Source of the DNA: Methanolinea sp.
Lineage (GTDB): Archaea > Halobacteriota > Methanomicrobia > Methanomicrobiales > Methanospirillaceae
Assembly: GCA_013331225.1 (NCBI GenBank)
Contig: DUGV01000267.1
Span: 1-12,646, forward strand
Reading direction: 5' to 3'
Length of the DNA: 12,646 nucleotides
Positions within the stretch are counted from its first letter, which is position 1, and each line of letters starts with the position of its first letter. The notes below the pieces were generated by a model. The model did no database searches and had not been told where the DNA came from. It saw nothing but the letters and a program-made list of their open reading frames with translations. This document shows, in pieces, positions 1-7,538 of the stretch. The translations under genes and the position numbers were made by a program.

Positions 1-1150
1 ACCGTTTCTTGACCGTGTGTGATTCGCTTTCACCGGAAACGACTCGCGTGTAGAGCTCGAGCTCCTTCGCAAGCTCTTCCGGAGGGGTGAGATCTGACCA
101 CTTGAGCGCTTTCAACTCATCAAGGCTGTACCCGAGCATATGGCAGAGCTTCTGGTTTGCGTTGATCCACTGCATGTCGGGTGACGTGATGGCAATTCCC
201 ACCAGCGGCAGGTCGAAGTAGGACCGAAACTTCTTCTCGCTCTCCACAAGCTCGGCCTCTATCCGCTTTCGCTTGAGGATCTGCCACAATCCCCCCATCA
301 GGTGCGTGACCTGCCGGATATCATCTTCGTTGTACTCGGAGCGCTTGTTCCCGAACCCTGCAACCATCACGATCCTTATACCGTCCATCACAGGGACGCC
401 GAGGTGCCGGATCATCTTCACGTGGCCTTCCGGGTGCCCCTTCTTTGCCGGGTTTGGCGCCGCGTAGTCGTTCGTGATCACCGGGCGCCTCTGGCGGACC
501 GGCTCCCCCCAGAGGCCTGTCTTCTCGACAGGATATATGACCTGTTTTTCTGCAACACGGCACTCGGAGAGCGCGGTCTTCGACCAGGCGTACATGGAGA
601 GCACTGTCTCTTCTTCATTCAGAAACGCAATGTAGCCCATCGTGCTTCCCGTGAGAGAGATTGCTGTCTCCAGGGCATAGGTGCAGATATCCCGTTCATG
701 TGCGGCCGACATCTGGTGGAGATCGATCATCGCCTGGAGCCTGTGCTGGTTTAAGCGCACCTCCTCCTCCGCCTTCTTTCGCTGCACCGCCTGCACGATC
801 ATTGTGCGAAGCTCGGCAAACTGGGACTTCGGGTCACCCCCTTTCTGGAGGTAGAACGAGGCGCCGATGTTCAGCGCCTCGATGGCGACATGCTCCCTCC
901 CGCGGCCTGTGAAGATGATGAATGGGATATCGACGCCTCTTGCCTTCACTGCCTTTAAAAAATCGATCCCGTTCATCTGCGGCATCTCGTAATCAGAGAC
1001 AATGATGTCGAACCTTTCAGTATCCAGCATGCGGAGGGCGGATCCCGCCGATTCCGAGAGGGTCACAGACATCTTTCCATCTTTTTCGAGGAATATCTGG
1101 GTGATATCCAGGAGAGCTGGTTCGTCGTCAACGAGGAGTACGGAGATCAT
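1..1150 (-). CDS. Response regulator with receiver, GAF and PAS domains (partial, runs off left edge)
   Basis: I translated this by hand; it stays open for 383 codons from the ATG at 1150 to the window edge, so the C-terminus is missing. Residues 1-120 are a receiver domain: acidic pocket D8/D9 (LLVDDEP), phospho-acceptor D53 (IVSDYEMP), T81 (FTGRGRE) and K103 (YLQKGG). Residues about 135-295 resemble a GAF-like sensor domain (SLTGSTMGYIAFLNEE; LWGEPVRQRRPVITNDY). A PAS domain begins near residue 308 (KFRSYFDLPLVGIAI). A TGA lies in frame just upstream, so 1150 is the earliest start. Its putative 5' leader has no clear Shine-Dalgarno sequence, suggesting a leaderless or very short-leader message. 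More PAS domains or a histidine kinase core may follow outside the window. The input signal cannot be told. It lies downstream of fwdC but is separated by 111 bases, so it is probably a separate unit. Confidence 0.9.
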   Translation of the reverse strand, partial: MISVLLVDDEPALLDITQIFLEKDGKMSVTLSESAGSALRMLDTERFDIIVSDYEMPQMNGIDFLKAVKARGVDIPFIIFTGRGREHVAIEALNIGASFYLQKGGDPKSQFAELRTMIVQAVQRKKAEEEVRLNQHRLQAMIDLHQMSAAHERDICTYALETAISLTGSTMGYIAFLNEEETVLSMYAWSKTALSECRVAEKQVIYPVEKTGLWGEPVRQRRPVITNDYAAPNPAKKGHPEGHVKMIRHLGVPVMDGIRIVMVAGFGNKRSEYNEDDIRQVTHLMGGLWQILKRKRIEAELVESEKKFRSYFDLPLVGIAITSPDMQWINANQKLCHMLGYSLDELKALKWSDLTPPEELAKELELYTRVVSGESESHTVKKR

Positions 1151-1183
1151 GGGGTATCACGGTGGAATTACAGGAGATACACT

Positions 1184-1189
1184 AAAAAA
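1184..1189 (-). terminator. Candidate oligo-T transcription terminator of the eha-fwd run
   Basis: On the minus strand a run of six T lies about 72 bases after the fwdC stop, in the only gap of this part of the window. Archaeal RNA polymerase terminates at short U tracts without needing a hairpin, so this is a plausible end for the long transcript. The same T-rich stretch sits 34-39 bases before the ATG of the downstream response regulator gene and could instead, or also, be part of that gene's TATA element. No strong inverted repeat is visible next to it. Confidence 0.3.
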
Positions 1190-1261
1190 GATGCATTTCC
1201 AGGAGTAAAAGGATATGGGAGGGATTGTGCCGCATGGTATCTCGGACCTCTTCAGGAAGTG

Positions 1262-2026
1262 TCATCCCCGGACCATCAGGGTTCCCTTCCCCCTGTTCGC
1301 GACATCTCCCCTGAAGACGTTCATCCGGTATCGCTTGCCCGCGTACTCTGCTTCCTGGGACCCGTTCCTGCGGAATGTCGGGAGGAACTGCCGGGCTTGT
1401 CCAAAGACCATGCACGTCCCGCCGGTCATGTTCCCGCATGGCCGCAGGCAGTCCCCCCCGATGACAAGCGTCCCGCCCCGCATCTCCACGCCCGGCATGT
1501 CGCCGCAGTTCCCGTGGACGATAACCTCGCCGCCCGAGAGGTACTCGGCGCAAAAATCACCGGCGTTCCCCTTCACCTCCACGGTGCCGCCTCTCATGCC
1601 ACGCTTTTCCCCGCGGTATCCGGCCGCACAGTAATGGCCGGCATTCCCCTCGCAGGATATGCGCCCGCCCCGCATCTCGCGCCCGAGCCACGCGTCGGCA
1701 TTTCCCCGGATGAGGATCTCCCCGGCGCTCATGAAGTTGCCGCAGTGCATCCCAATATCCCCCTCGATGATGATCCTCCCGGCGTTCATGTACTCGCCCA
1801 CCCTCTTGATCACCCCTGTGTCACCGGTGAGGATCACCTCTACCTGGTCCGGGGAGACCGCAGGGCCCTCTCTGGTAACAAAGAAGAGGTCATCAAGGGA
1901 CCGTTCCTTGTTCCCCTCGAAGATCTTTATGTCGTTTTTTCGGAGGAAGTTCTGGGGTATTATCTCCTCTGCCTCGATGGGGATTCTTGGTTTCGCACGG
2001 GGCTTGGTCTTCAGGATGACCCTCAT
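1262..2026 (-). CDS. fwdC: Formylmethanofuran dehydrogenase subunit C
   Basis: FwdC is a structural subunit of the formylmethanofuran dehydrogenase complex, which reduces CO2 onto methanofuran in the cytoplasm. The protein has 254 residues, near the usual size. After an N-terminal segment of about 80 residues it holds roughly seven glycine-rich repeats of about 19-20 residues (for example GEYMNAGRIIIEG, MSAGEILIRGNA, LSGGEVIVHGNC, MRGGTLVIGGDC). This is the parallel beta-helix repeat shared with the glutamate synthase alpha-subunit C-terminal domain. The start ATG overlaps the fwdA stop by four bases (ATGA), so it is translationally coupled and last in the run. Several turns carry a Cys; known FwdC proteins are not iron-sulfur subunits, so these are probably structural. 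Whether the complex is the tungsten (Fwd) or molybdenum (Fmd) form cannot be read from this subunit. Confidence 0.93.
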   Translation of the reverse strand: MRVILKTKPRAKPRIPIEAEEIIPQNFLRKNDIKIFEGNKERSLDDLFFVTREGPAVSPDQVEVILTGDTGVIKRVGEYMNAGRIIIEGDIGMHCGNFMSAGEILIRGNADAWLGREMRGGRISCEGNAGHYCAAGYRGEKRGMRGGTVEVKGNAGDFCAEYLSGGEVIVHGNCGDMPGVEMRGGTLVIGGDCLRPCGNMTGGTCMVFGQARQFLPTFRRNGSQEAEYAGKRYRMNVFRGDVANRGKGTLMVRG

Positions 2027-3726
2027 AGTGACGCCTCCGTATCGATCCGAAGGCCCCTCGGCAGGTAGACGTCCTGGACCGGGTAATTGCGCATCCTGAC
2101 CGTATAGTACTGCTCAAACTTCTTCGTGAACTCCGGGTCGGTCCCCATGTCGTATTCGGGCGGGACGTGTGCCTTTGACCAGATGGTGCTGTTTGCCCCT
2201 TCCACTATCACCTCGCCGTCGCGTGCCACTACCCGGCCGCGCTTTATGGTGAAGCGGGAGCGGGAGAACGCGGCCATCACCTGCTGGTAATCGACTGAAG
2301 GGTCCACCTGGTCCGGACTGATCGGGTAGATGGCGACATCGGCCTCGGCTCCCGGCGCCAGGTATCCCTTCCCGATACGGGTGATTCCAAGCGCCTTTGC
2401 CTGTGCGGCGCGGGTCATCACTGCAATCTCGTACCAATCCAGTTCTCTCTCGATAGCGAACAGGGGCACGAAATGCTCGGTCCTCGGGTCGATCATCTTC
2501 CGCTCGCTCTCGCGCAGCCTTTGGCTCATGAGGAGCGCGATGATCTCGGGGTATTTCACGAACGGTGCACCATTCGGGCTGTCGGTGGAGAGCAGGCACT
2601 GCCAGGGGTTCTTCGCGAGGAGTGCAAGCTCGAGTCCTATGGACCACATGACACAGTTGACGAGGCTCTTTCTCCCGTAGTAGACAGGGATGATCCCGGA
2701 CCCGGTCTCGAGCTCGACGTCGTGATTGCTCCACTTGTTATGGTGGAGCATAAAGAGCTTGAACTCCATCGGGCCATCCGCGGTCATGGTGGTGGTCCTC
2801 CCGAACATGATCTGCCCCATGTCCATGACCACCTGCGGCTTGCCGTTCACCGCACGGGCGATGTCTTCAGACCGTGAGCAGATGTCCCTCCATGTGGACC
2901 CTCCATAGGAGTGGAACTGGACATGCGTGAGGTACAGGCTCTGGCGTTCCTTGTTCAGGTCAGGGACCAGGTCGATCGTGTCGAGGGTGGTCCGGAAGTT
3001 CCCGGGCACCCCCAGGTTGTTGCAGTGGAGGTGGACCGAGTGCGGCAGGTTCAGCATCTCGTTTGCCCTGATCATCGTCCCGATGATCTCGGCAGGCGTC
3101 ACTTCGAAGTGGGGGACCAGGTCCTGGATGCTGTGTACATCCTCGCCCCAGCCCCACGCCTCGGTGCCCCCTGGGTTCGTCAGTTTGATGGCAAATCCCC
3201 TGACTGCCGCAAGCGTCCATGCCACGATGGCGGCCGCCCTCTTCACGTCCTTCTCCCTGACCGCTTCCATGATGGACCAGTTGCCATCAAAGAGCGTGTT
3301 GGCAAGCATGTCCTGGTGAGGAGTCGCGGTGAACTCCTCGTGGGTATGCCTCGCCTCAAGAGGTGCCATCGCCCCCTCGAGGACTGTCGTGTACCCCATG
3401 GTGCTGTAACGGTAGGAGTTGCCGAACGTCGTGGGCACGCTGTAACCGGATGTCACGTGCATGACGCCCTTCCGCGCGGTCCTCCCTGCCCGCATGTCCT
3501 CCGGGCTCATGTACCTGCCGAAGTTCACCTTGGTGCCGCAGACGTGGGAATGGGAGTCGATCCCGCCAGGGAGGGTGAGGCATCCGGCTGCGTCTATGAC
3601 CTCCGCGTCTCGGGGTGCCTCGTCGACAATCCTCCCGTTACTGATCGCGATATCCATGATCTCTCCTTTCACGCCCGAGAGTGGGTCGATCACGAACGCA
3701 TTCTTAATCAGGAGCCCTGGCGTCAT
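2023..3726 (-). CDS. fwdA: Formylmethanofuran dehydrogenase subunit A (amidohydrolase)
   Basis: FwdA is the binuclear-zinc amidohydrolase subunit that condenses formate, made at the FwdB site, with methanofuran. The 567 residues match the family length of about 570. Visible metal and catalytic residues are the HxH pair H59/H61 (DSHSHVCG), the lysine expected to be carboxylated, K181 (FAIKLTNPGG), histidines H232/H234 (SVHLHCNN) and H268/H272 (THVQFH), and the catalytic Asp D382 (LSTDSPNG). K181 and D382 correspond to K178 and D385 as I recall them from the Methanothermobacter wolfeii enzyme. The N-terminal small beta domain starts with the usual LLIKNAFVIDP. ATG overlaps the fwdB stop by four bases, with GGAGG a few bases upstream. 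All key residues are present, so the subunit should be active. Confidence 0.96.
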   Translation of the reverse strand: MTPGLLIKNAFVIDPLSGVKGEIMDIAISNGRIVDEAPRDAEVIDAAGCLTLPGGIDSHSHVCGTKVNFGRYMSPEDMRAGRTARKGVMHVTSGYSVPTTFGNSYRYSTMGYTTVLEGAMAPLEARHTHEEFTATPHQDMLANTLFDGNWSIMEAVREKDVKRAAAIVAWTLAAVRGFAIKLTNPGGTEAWGWGEDVHSIQDLVPHFEVTPAEIIGTMIRANEMLNLPHSVHLHCNNLGVPGNFRTTLDTIDLVPDLNKERQSLYLTHVQFHSYGGSTWRDICSRSEDIARAVNGKPQVVMDMGQIMFGRTTTMTADGPMEFKLFMLHHNKWSNHDVELETGSGIIPVYYGRKSLVNCVMWSIGLELALLAKNPWQCLLSTDSPNGAPFVKYPEIIALLMSQRLRESERKMIDPRTEHFVPLFAIERELDWYEIAVMTRAAQAKALGITRIGKGYLAPGAEADVAIYPISPDQVDPSVDYQQVMAAFSRSRFTIKRGRVVARDGEVIVEGANSTIWSKAHVPPEYDMGTDPEFTKKFEQYYTVRMRNYPVQDVYLPRGLRIDTEASL

Positions 3727-5009
3727 CCCTTTGCCTCCTTCACGATGGCATAAATCTTCTCAAGCACCTCAAGGTCGTCAGGATATCTTCCCTGGAAGAG
3801 CTTCCGGGTCCGGATCGGGACGCCGTCCATCCGGTAGGCAGTCCCTTCGGCATCGATACCCGCGACCGCGACCGGGATCTGAATGCGCGAGAGGTGGGTG
3901 GTGACGTTGACATGGGGGTCAATTTGGACCGTGGGGATGCGTGCGAGGTGCTCTGCGCATGCCCGCGGGAAATGTGCGCCGGGGTCGCTTGCGACGACAA
4001 GGCAGGCATCGCACTCTCCTCTTCGGAGGATGTCCACGCTCGTGGTCTCCCCGGGATTGTAGAATGCAATCCCCCTCGCAAAATCGACCGCGAAGGGATA
4101 CCCGGTGATCCATGTGAACACTTCATTCGAACCATACACGTTCCAGTGCCCCCTCATCGGGGAGATGGTGAACTTTGTGTGCCGGTTCAGCTCCTCAGTC
4201 AGCTCGATGGCGTTCCGGATGTTTTTATTCTTCCCAGGAGCCATCGTGAGTCCCACACCAAAGAAAAAGGCCCCGAACTTGGCTGCTATGCACATATCGG
4301 CAACCCTGAAGAGCTGCTCGCGGGAGACTCCCTCGACATCAGGCGGGATGATATCGCGCTTGCCCCTGACGATCGCCCGGAGTGCCGAGAGGACCGCGTA
4401 GTCGCCCCCGGGGTTTACCTTCACAAACTCGTCTGCGACCTGAGAGGACTCGGTCTCTCGGACGTCCACGACCACCACCTTCCTCTCCCTGAATGCGTTC
4501 TTCACAAAGAACCCGTCGCAATAGGTGGTGTACCTGCTCATGTGCCTGGGATGTGCGTCGACCGGGTTTGCACCCCAGTATACCACCACGTCCGCCCGGT
4601 TCTTGACCTGCCCGAGAGTGCAGCCGGGGTGGCCGACCTCCTGGATCGCCATGATGGACGGGCCGTGGCATACCGTCGAGGTGTTGTCGATGACCGCGCC
4701 GAGGACCTCTGCCAGGTGAACCCCGATGGTCTGGGCCTCTCCGTACGTCCCGCTCCATCCGTAGAGGAGCGGACGGTCGGCGTCAAGGAGGATGCCGGCG
4801 GTCTCCGCGATCGCCTCCTCGTAGGAGACCTTCTCCCACTTCCCCCCTGACCTTCTTATCGGGGCCTCCAGCCGGTGGTCCCCCATGAACTTCTCATTCG
4901 CGAGCGTGCAGCCATTTTCGACGTTGATAACGCGGGTTCCTTCAACCTCTACGACGAGGTCGTCGCACAGGCACCCGCAAAACGAGCAGACCACGTCCTC
5001 AATCCTCAT
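3723..5009 (-). CDS. fwdB: Formylmethanofuran dehydrogenase subunit B (molybdopterin catalytic subunit)
   Basis: FwdB carries the bis-molybdopterin W or Mo centre and one [4Fe-4S] cluster and reduces CO2 to formate for FwdA. With the ATG at 5009 it has 428 residues. The N-terminal cluster ligands are C8, C11, C15 and C34 (VVCSFCGCLCDD; ENGCTLAN). The metal ligand is C114 in the motif TVCHGPS, coded by an ordinary Cys codon, so this is not a selenoenzyme. Other molybdopterin oxidoreductase marks are VYWGANPVDAHPRH and LVVASDPGAHFPR. A GTG at 5018 in frame would add three residues. I prefer the ATG because a G-rich Shine-Dalgarno-like stretch (GGGGGTG) lies just upstream and the resulting N-terminus has the family spacing to the first Cys. 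It overlaps fwdD by 11 bases. Tungsten versus molybdenum type is undecided. Confidence 0.95.
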   Translation of the reverse strand: MRIEDVVCSFCGCLCDDLVVEVEGTRVINVENGCTLANEKFMGDHRLEAPIRRSGGKWEKVSYEEAIAETAGILLDADRPLLYGWSGTYGEAQTIGVHLAEVLGAVIDNTSTVCHGPSIMAIQEVGHPGCTLGQVKNRADVVVYWGANPVDAHPRHMSRYTTYCDGFFVKNAFRERKVVVVDVRETESSQVADEFVKVNPGGDYAVLSALRAIVRGKRDIIPPDVEGVSREQLFRVADMCIAAKFGAFFFGVGLTMAPGKNKNIRNAIELTEELNRHTKFTISPMRGHWNVYGSNEVFTWITGYPFAVDFARGIAFYNPGETTSVDILRRGECDACLVVASDPGAHFPRACAEHLARIPTVQIDPHVNVTTHLSRIQIPVAVAGIDAEGTAYRMDGVPIRTRKLFQGRYPDDLEVLEKIYAIVKEAKG

Positions 5010-5388
5010 ACGGGACACCCCCGCACTGCCCCATCAGCATCGCGACCGAGGATACCGGGTCTTGCGTCGGCTCGATCTCCACCTCGGTGACCTTGAAATC
5101 CGGCATCCCGGTGCCGTGGGTCTCCGGGCTGACGATGTGGTTGGCGTACGGCCCGAGACTGCAAAAGACCCTCCCACGGACAAGTCCGGGATCGGCTCTT
5201 GCCTTCATCACGACCTCTCCGGTGCTGCTCTTCACCCTCACGCGGTCGCCCTCCTCCACCATCATCTCGAACATGTCCACGGGGTTCATGCGGATCGCTG
5301 ATGCCTCTTCCCGGTACGAAGGGGCGTTCTTTCGCTCAACATACGATCCCTGCCGGATCGTCCTGCCCGTGTTGAAGAGGAACTTCAT
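4999..5388 (-). CDS. fwdD: Formylmethanofuran dehydrogenase subunit D
   Basis: FwdD is the small molybdopterin-dinucleotide-binding subunit that completes the active-site domain of FwdB; in many other enzymes of the superfamily it is fused to the catalytic chain. The 129 residues match the family size of about 130. It starts FNTGRTIRQGSYVE, has the beta-barrel core GDRVRVKSSTGEVVMKA, and shows the signature SLGPYANHIVSPETHGTGMP followed by FKVTEVEIEPT. The ATG at 5388 overlaps the stop of the upstream iron-sulfur gene by four bases; longer in-frame starts would run far into that gene and give a non-family N-terminus. The order D-B-A-C is one I recall for the fwdGDBAC cluster of Methanosarcina, which would hint at the tungsten form, but this is weak evidence. 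Confidence 0.94.
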   Translation of the reverse strand: MKFLFNTGRTIRQGSYVERKNAPSYREEASAIRMNPVDMFEMMVEEGDRVRVKSSTGEVVMKARADPGLVRGRVFCSLGPYANHIVSPETHGTGMPDFKVTEVEIEPTQDPVSSVAMLMGQCGGVPYED

Positions 5389-5996
5389 AGTTCGTCCTCC
5401 GGCGCATGAACCGCCTCGAGGAGGCGGGCAACGTGGATCGCTTCGTTCGGGCAGTGGTGCTCGCAGGTCTTGCACCCCGTGCACTTCTCCACGTGGAGCA
5501 CCTGGCACTTCCCCTCGTTCACCTTAAGGAGGAGGTCATCGGTGGATGCGCGACCACCGTGAGACATCTGTGAATCGATCAGCTTGTTCACCGGGCAGGC
5601 CACTGCGCAGTTCCCGCACCCCATGCACCTCTCGGTGTCCACGTCAATCCGGAACGAGAACGAGAGTTTGGTGTTGTCGTAGAACATCGACTCGAGGATC
5701 CGGCCGCTTCTTAGCACCCCGTTCGGGCACGCCTCGACGCAGAGGCCGCACCTGATGCAGTGGCCGACATGGATGCGGGGCATCCACCCTTCAGGCGTCC
5801 TGACGACGTCGATTGCGCCCGGGGCGGGACATGCCATCATGCAGAACAGGTGGTGAGTGCAGGTCTTTCCGGTAAGCTCGGGGTAGTTCCTGAAATATGT
5901 GGGGGTGACGAGCGGAGCGGTCTTCGCAGCGAGGAACTTCCTTGCCCACTCGCCACGAAAGAACTCCTTTGCGTAGTAGACGATCGAGAGCGGCAT
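5385..5996 (-). CDS. Four-motif ferredoxin-like subunit between Eha and Fwd modules (NuoI/EhaP-like)
   Basis: A 203-residue iron-sulfur protein. Residues 1-45 form an amphipathic start followed by P-x-YFRNYPEL, the pattern seen before the first cluster in NuoI/EchF-type subunits of energy-converting hydrogenases. Four ferredoxin motifs follow: C46-x5-C52-x3-C56P, C80/C83/C86/C90P, C124/C127/C130/C134P and C172/C175/C178/C182P. The last three are complete. In the first, the second Cys position is H49 (CTHHLFCMMACP), which I checked at the codon level. The expected role is to carry electrons from the EhaN cluster outward, to soluble ferredoxin or straight to formylmethanofuran dehydrogenase. 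ATG lies one base after the ehaO stop and the end overlaps fwdD by four bases. EhaP and EhaQ of Methanothermobacter have more clusters (6 and 10 as I recall), and FwdG only two, so this is not a plain match to any of them. No gene symbol is given. Confidence 0.88.
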   Translation of the reverse strand: MPLSIVYYAKEFFRGEWARKFLAAKTAPLVTPTYFRNYPELTGKTCTHHLFCMMACPAPGAIDVVRTPEGWMPRIHVGHCIRCGLCVEACPNGVLRSGRILESMFYDNTKLSFSFRIDVDTERCMGCGNCAVACPVNKLIDSQMSHGGRASTDDLLLKVNEGKCQVLHVEKCTGCKTCEHHCPNEAIHVARLLEAVHAPEDEL

Positions 5997-5997
5997 G

Positions 5998-7089
5998 TCA
6001 CCGCTCCGTGCAGGCGATACAGGGGTCAGACGACACGAACGTCGAGGGGACGTCCGCAAGCGACGCGACCCCCTTCAGCATGTAGTGGCAGCACGCCTCG
6101 ATGTTCATGATGGAGGGGGTCTGGATGGAGATCTCGACGACCCTCCCGGCAGCATCGGTCCTGATGAAGTAGGAGAGCTCTCCCCGTGGAGCTTCGCCCG
6201 AGTAGGCGACCTCTCCCTCGCCCGGTATCCCCCCTCCCCGGATCGGTCCTTCCGGGAGCGTGTCCAGGCACGTGCGGATCAGGGCAATACTCTGGAGCAC
6301 CTCCTGGAACCTCATCATGATCCTTGCAAAGTTATCGCCTTCCTCGCGGGACACGGGGGTAAAGCCAAGCTTCTGGTAGGTTGGGTGCCGGAGCCGCCGG
6401 TCGCTCTCCGGAAGGCCGCTTGCCCGGGCAGTGGGGCCGACGGCGCAGGCCTCCTGGGCGGCGTCCTTTGTCAGGATGCCGATCCCCCGGCTCCTGAGGG
6501 CGATGAGGGGGCCGTGCTCGAACATCCCCATGTACCGGGTGATGTCCTTTTCAAGCGCCTCCAGGCTCGCCCTGAGGTGGAGCGCATCCTCGGCACGAAG
6601 GTCGAACCGCACCCCGCCCGGGACGATGTAGGCGCAGGTGACCCGGGCACCAGTGATCCTCTCGAGCTCGTCCATGACCTTCTCCCTGGTGTCAAGAAGG
6701 TACATCCCGAGCGTCTCGTGCTCGATGGTGTAGCAGTATGAGAAATTGGCGAGGATGTGGCTCTGCATCCGGTCGAGCTCGTTTACGATCACGCGCAGGA
6801 GCGCCGCCCGCTCGGGCACCGCGATGGCGCTGATCTTCTCGAGCGCCTCTATAAAGACCATGTTATGGATGACCGAGCAGATCCCACAGACCCGCTCTGC
6901 CAAAAACATCACTTCCTGCCAGGGCCTCCCCCGCATGATCCGCTCGATCCCCTTCTTCATGTAGCCAAGCTCGACCTCGGCAGAGAGGACGAACTCGCCG
7001 CGGGTCTCGCACTTGACACGGGCCGGCTCCTTCCAGCAGGGATGGACCGGGCCGACCGGGATGGAGACGTCGACTGTCCGCTTCGTCAC
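5998..7089 (-). CDS. ehaO: Eha energy-converting hydrogenase large subunit, [NiFe] site
   Basis: This is the catalytic subunit of a group 4 [NiFe] hydrogenase on the cytoplasmic face of the membrane. The nickel ligands are both Cys pairs: C68/C71 (ERVCGICSVIHN) and C357/C360 (DPCIACTER). Their presence marks a real hydrogenase, unlike the complex I homologue NuoD. Other family marks are PVGPVHPCWKEP at the start and the ELGYMKKGIERIMRGRPW block. The start is a GTG at 7089, overlapping the ehaN stop as GTGA; an ATG-initiated in-frame extension up to 7332 would run through ehaN and has a non-family sequence. The 363-residue protein ends three residues after the last Cys, so there is no C-terminal peptide to be cleaved on maturation. 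With ehaN it forms the H2-splitting module. Confidence 0.95.
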   Translation of the reverse strand: MTKRTVDVSIPVGPVHPCWKEPARVKCETRGEFVLSAEVELGYMKKGIERIMRGRPWQEVMFLAERVCGICSVIHNMVFIEALEKISAIAVPERAALLRVIVNELDRMQSHILANFSYCYTIEHETLGMYLLDTREKVMDELERITGARVTCAYIVPGGVRFDLRAEDALHLRASLEALEKDITRYMGMFEHGPLIALRSRGIGILTKDAAQEACAVGPTARASGLPESDRRLRHPTYQKLGFTPVSREEGDNFARIMMRFQEVLQSIALIRTCLDTLPEGPIRGGGIPGEGEVAYSGEAPRGELSYFIRTDAAGRVVEISIQTPSIMNIEACCHYMLKGVASLADVPSTFVSSDPCIACTER

Positions 7090-7538
7090 TTCCTCACCTC
7101 GTAGTCCTTGAACACCGTAGGTGCGACCGAGAGTATTGCCGAGAGGATCTCGGTTGGCCTCGGCGGGCAGCCGGGGACCTGTGCGGCAATCGGGATATGC
7201 TTTGCGACCGGAGGGTCGACGAGGGTGTGCGGGCGGTTGAAGAGGCACCCCGATATGGGGCAGTTCCCGATGGCAATTGCCACCTTCGGGTCCGGGATCT
7301 TCTCCCAGAGCCCCTCGAGCTTCCCCTCCCACCCGGGCGTGTAGGCGCCGATGACCAGGAGGACATCGGCCTCCCTTGGGTTGTTGTGGACGAAGATACC
7401 ATACTGCTCGATATCATACCGGGGTGCCAGGCATGCCAGGACCTCGATGTCGCACCCGTTGCAGGAGCCGACATCCACGTACGCGACGTGGATGGACTTC
7501 GACCTGACAAAGTTTTTCAGGGACTGCAGAACCGTCAT
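7086..7538 (-). CDS. ehaN: Eha energy-converting hydrogenase small subunit (NuoB-like)
   Basis: The small subunit binds the proximal [4Fe-4S] cluster that takes electrons from the [NiFe] site. The protein has 150 residues and no signal peptide, as expected for group 4 enzymes facing the cytoplasm. Cluster ligands are visible as C26 and C29 (VGSCNGCDIEVLA), C93 (GNCPISGC) and C124 (VPGCPPRPTEIL), the same arrangement as NuoB. C98 and C36 are extra. The start ATG overlaps the ehaM stop by four bases (ATGA) and its stop overlaps the GTG of ehaO. The identity as a hydrogenase small subunit is firm; the Eha letter follows from its place between the EhaM-like gene and the large subunit. Confidence 0.94.
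   Translation of the reverse strand: MTVLQSLKNFVRSKSIHVAYVDVGSCNGCDIEVLACLAPRYDIEQYGIFVHNNPREADVLLVIGAYTPGWEGKLEGLWEKIPDPKVAIAIGNCPISGCLFNRPHTLVDPPVAKHIPIAAQVPGCPPRPTEILSAILSVAPTVFKDYEVRK

Noticed and set aside
4600..4700. Possible selenocysteine in FwdB
   Set aside because: The metal-ligand position in TVCHGPS is a normal Cys codon and no in-frame TGA occurs in the gene.
2911..4850. Long plus-strand open frames opposite fwdA and fwdB (about 280 and 318 codons)
   Set aside because: They are antisense to clearly conserved genes, have His/Arg/Pro-rich low-information products, and arise from GC-rich codon use on the other strand.
7090..7332. Upstream extension of ehaO through ehaN
   Set aside because: The extra 81 residues are the shifted frame of ehaN and have no family similarity; the GTG at 7089 with a GTGA overlap fits the family start.
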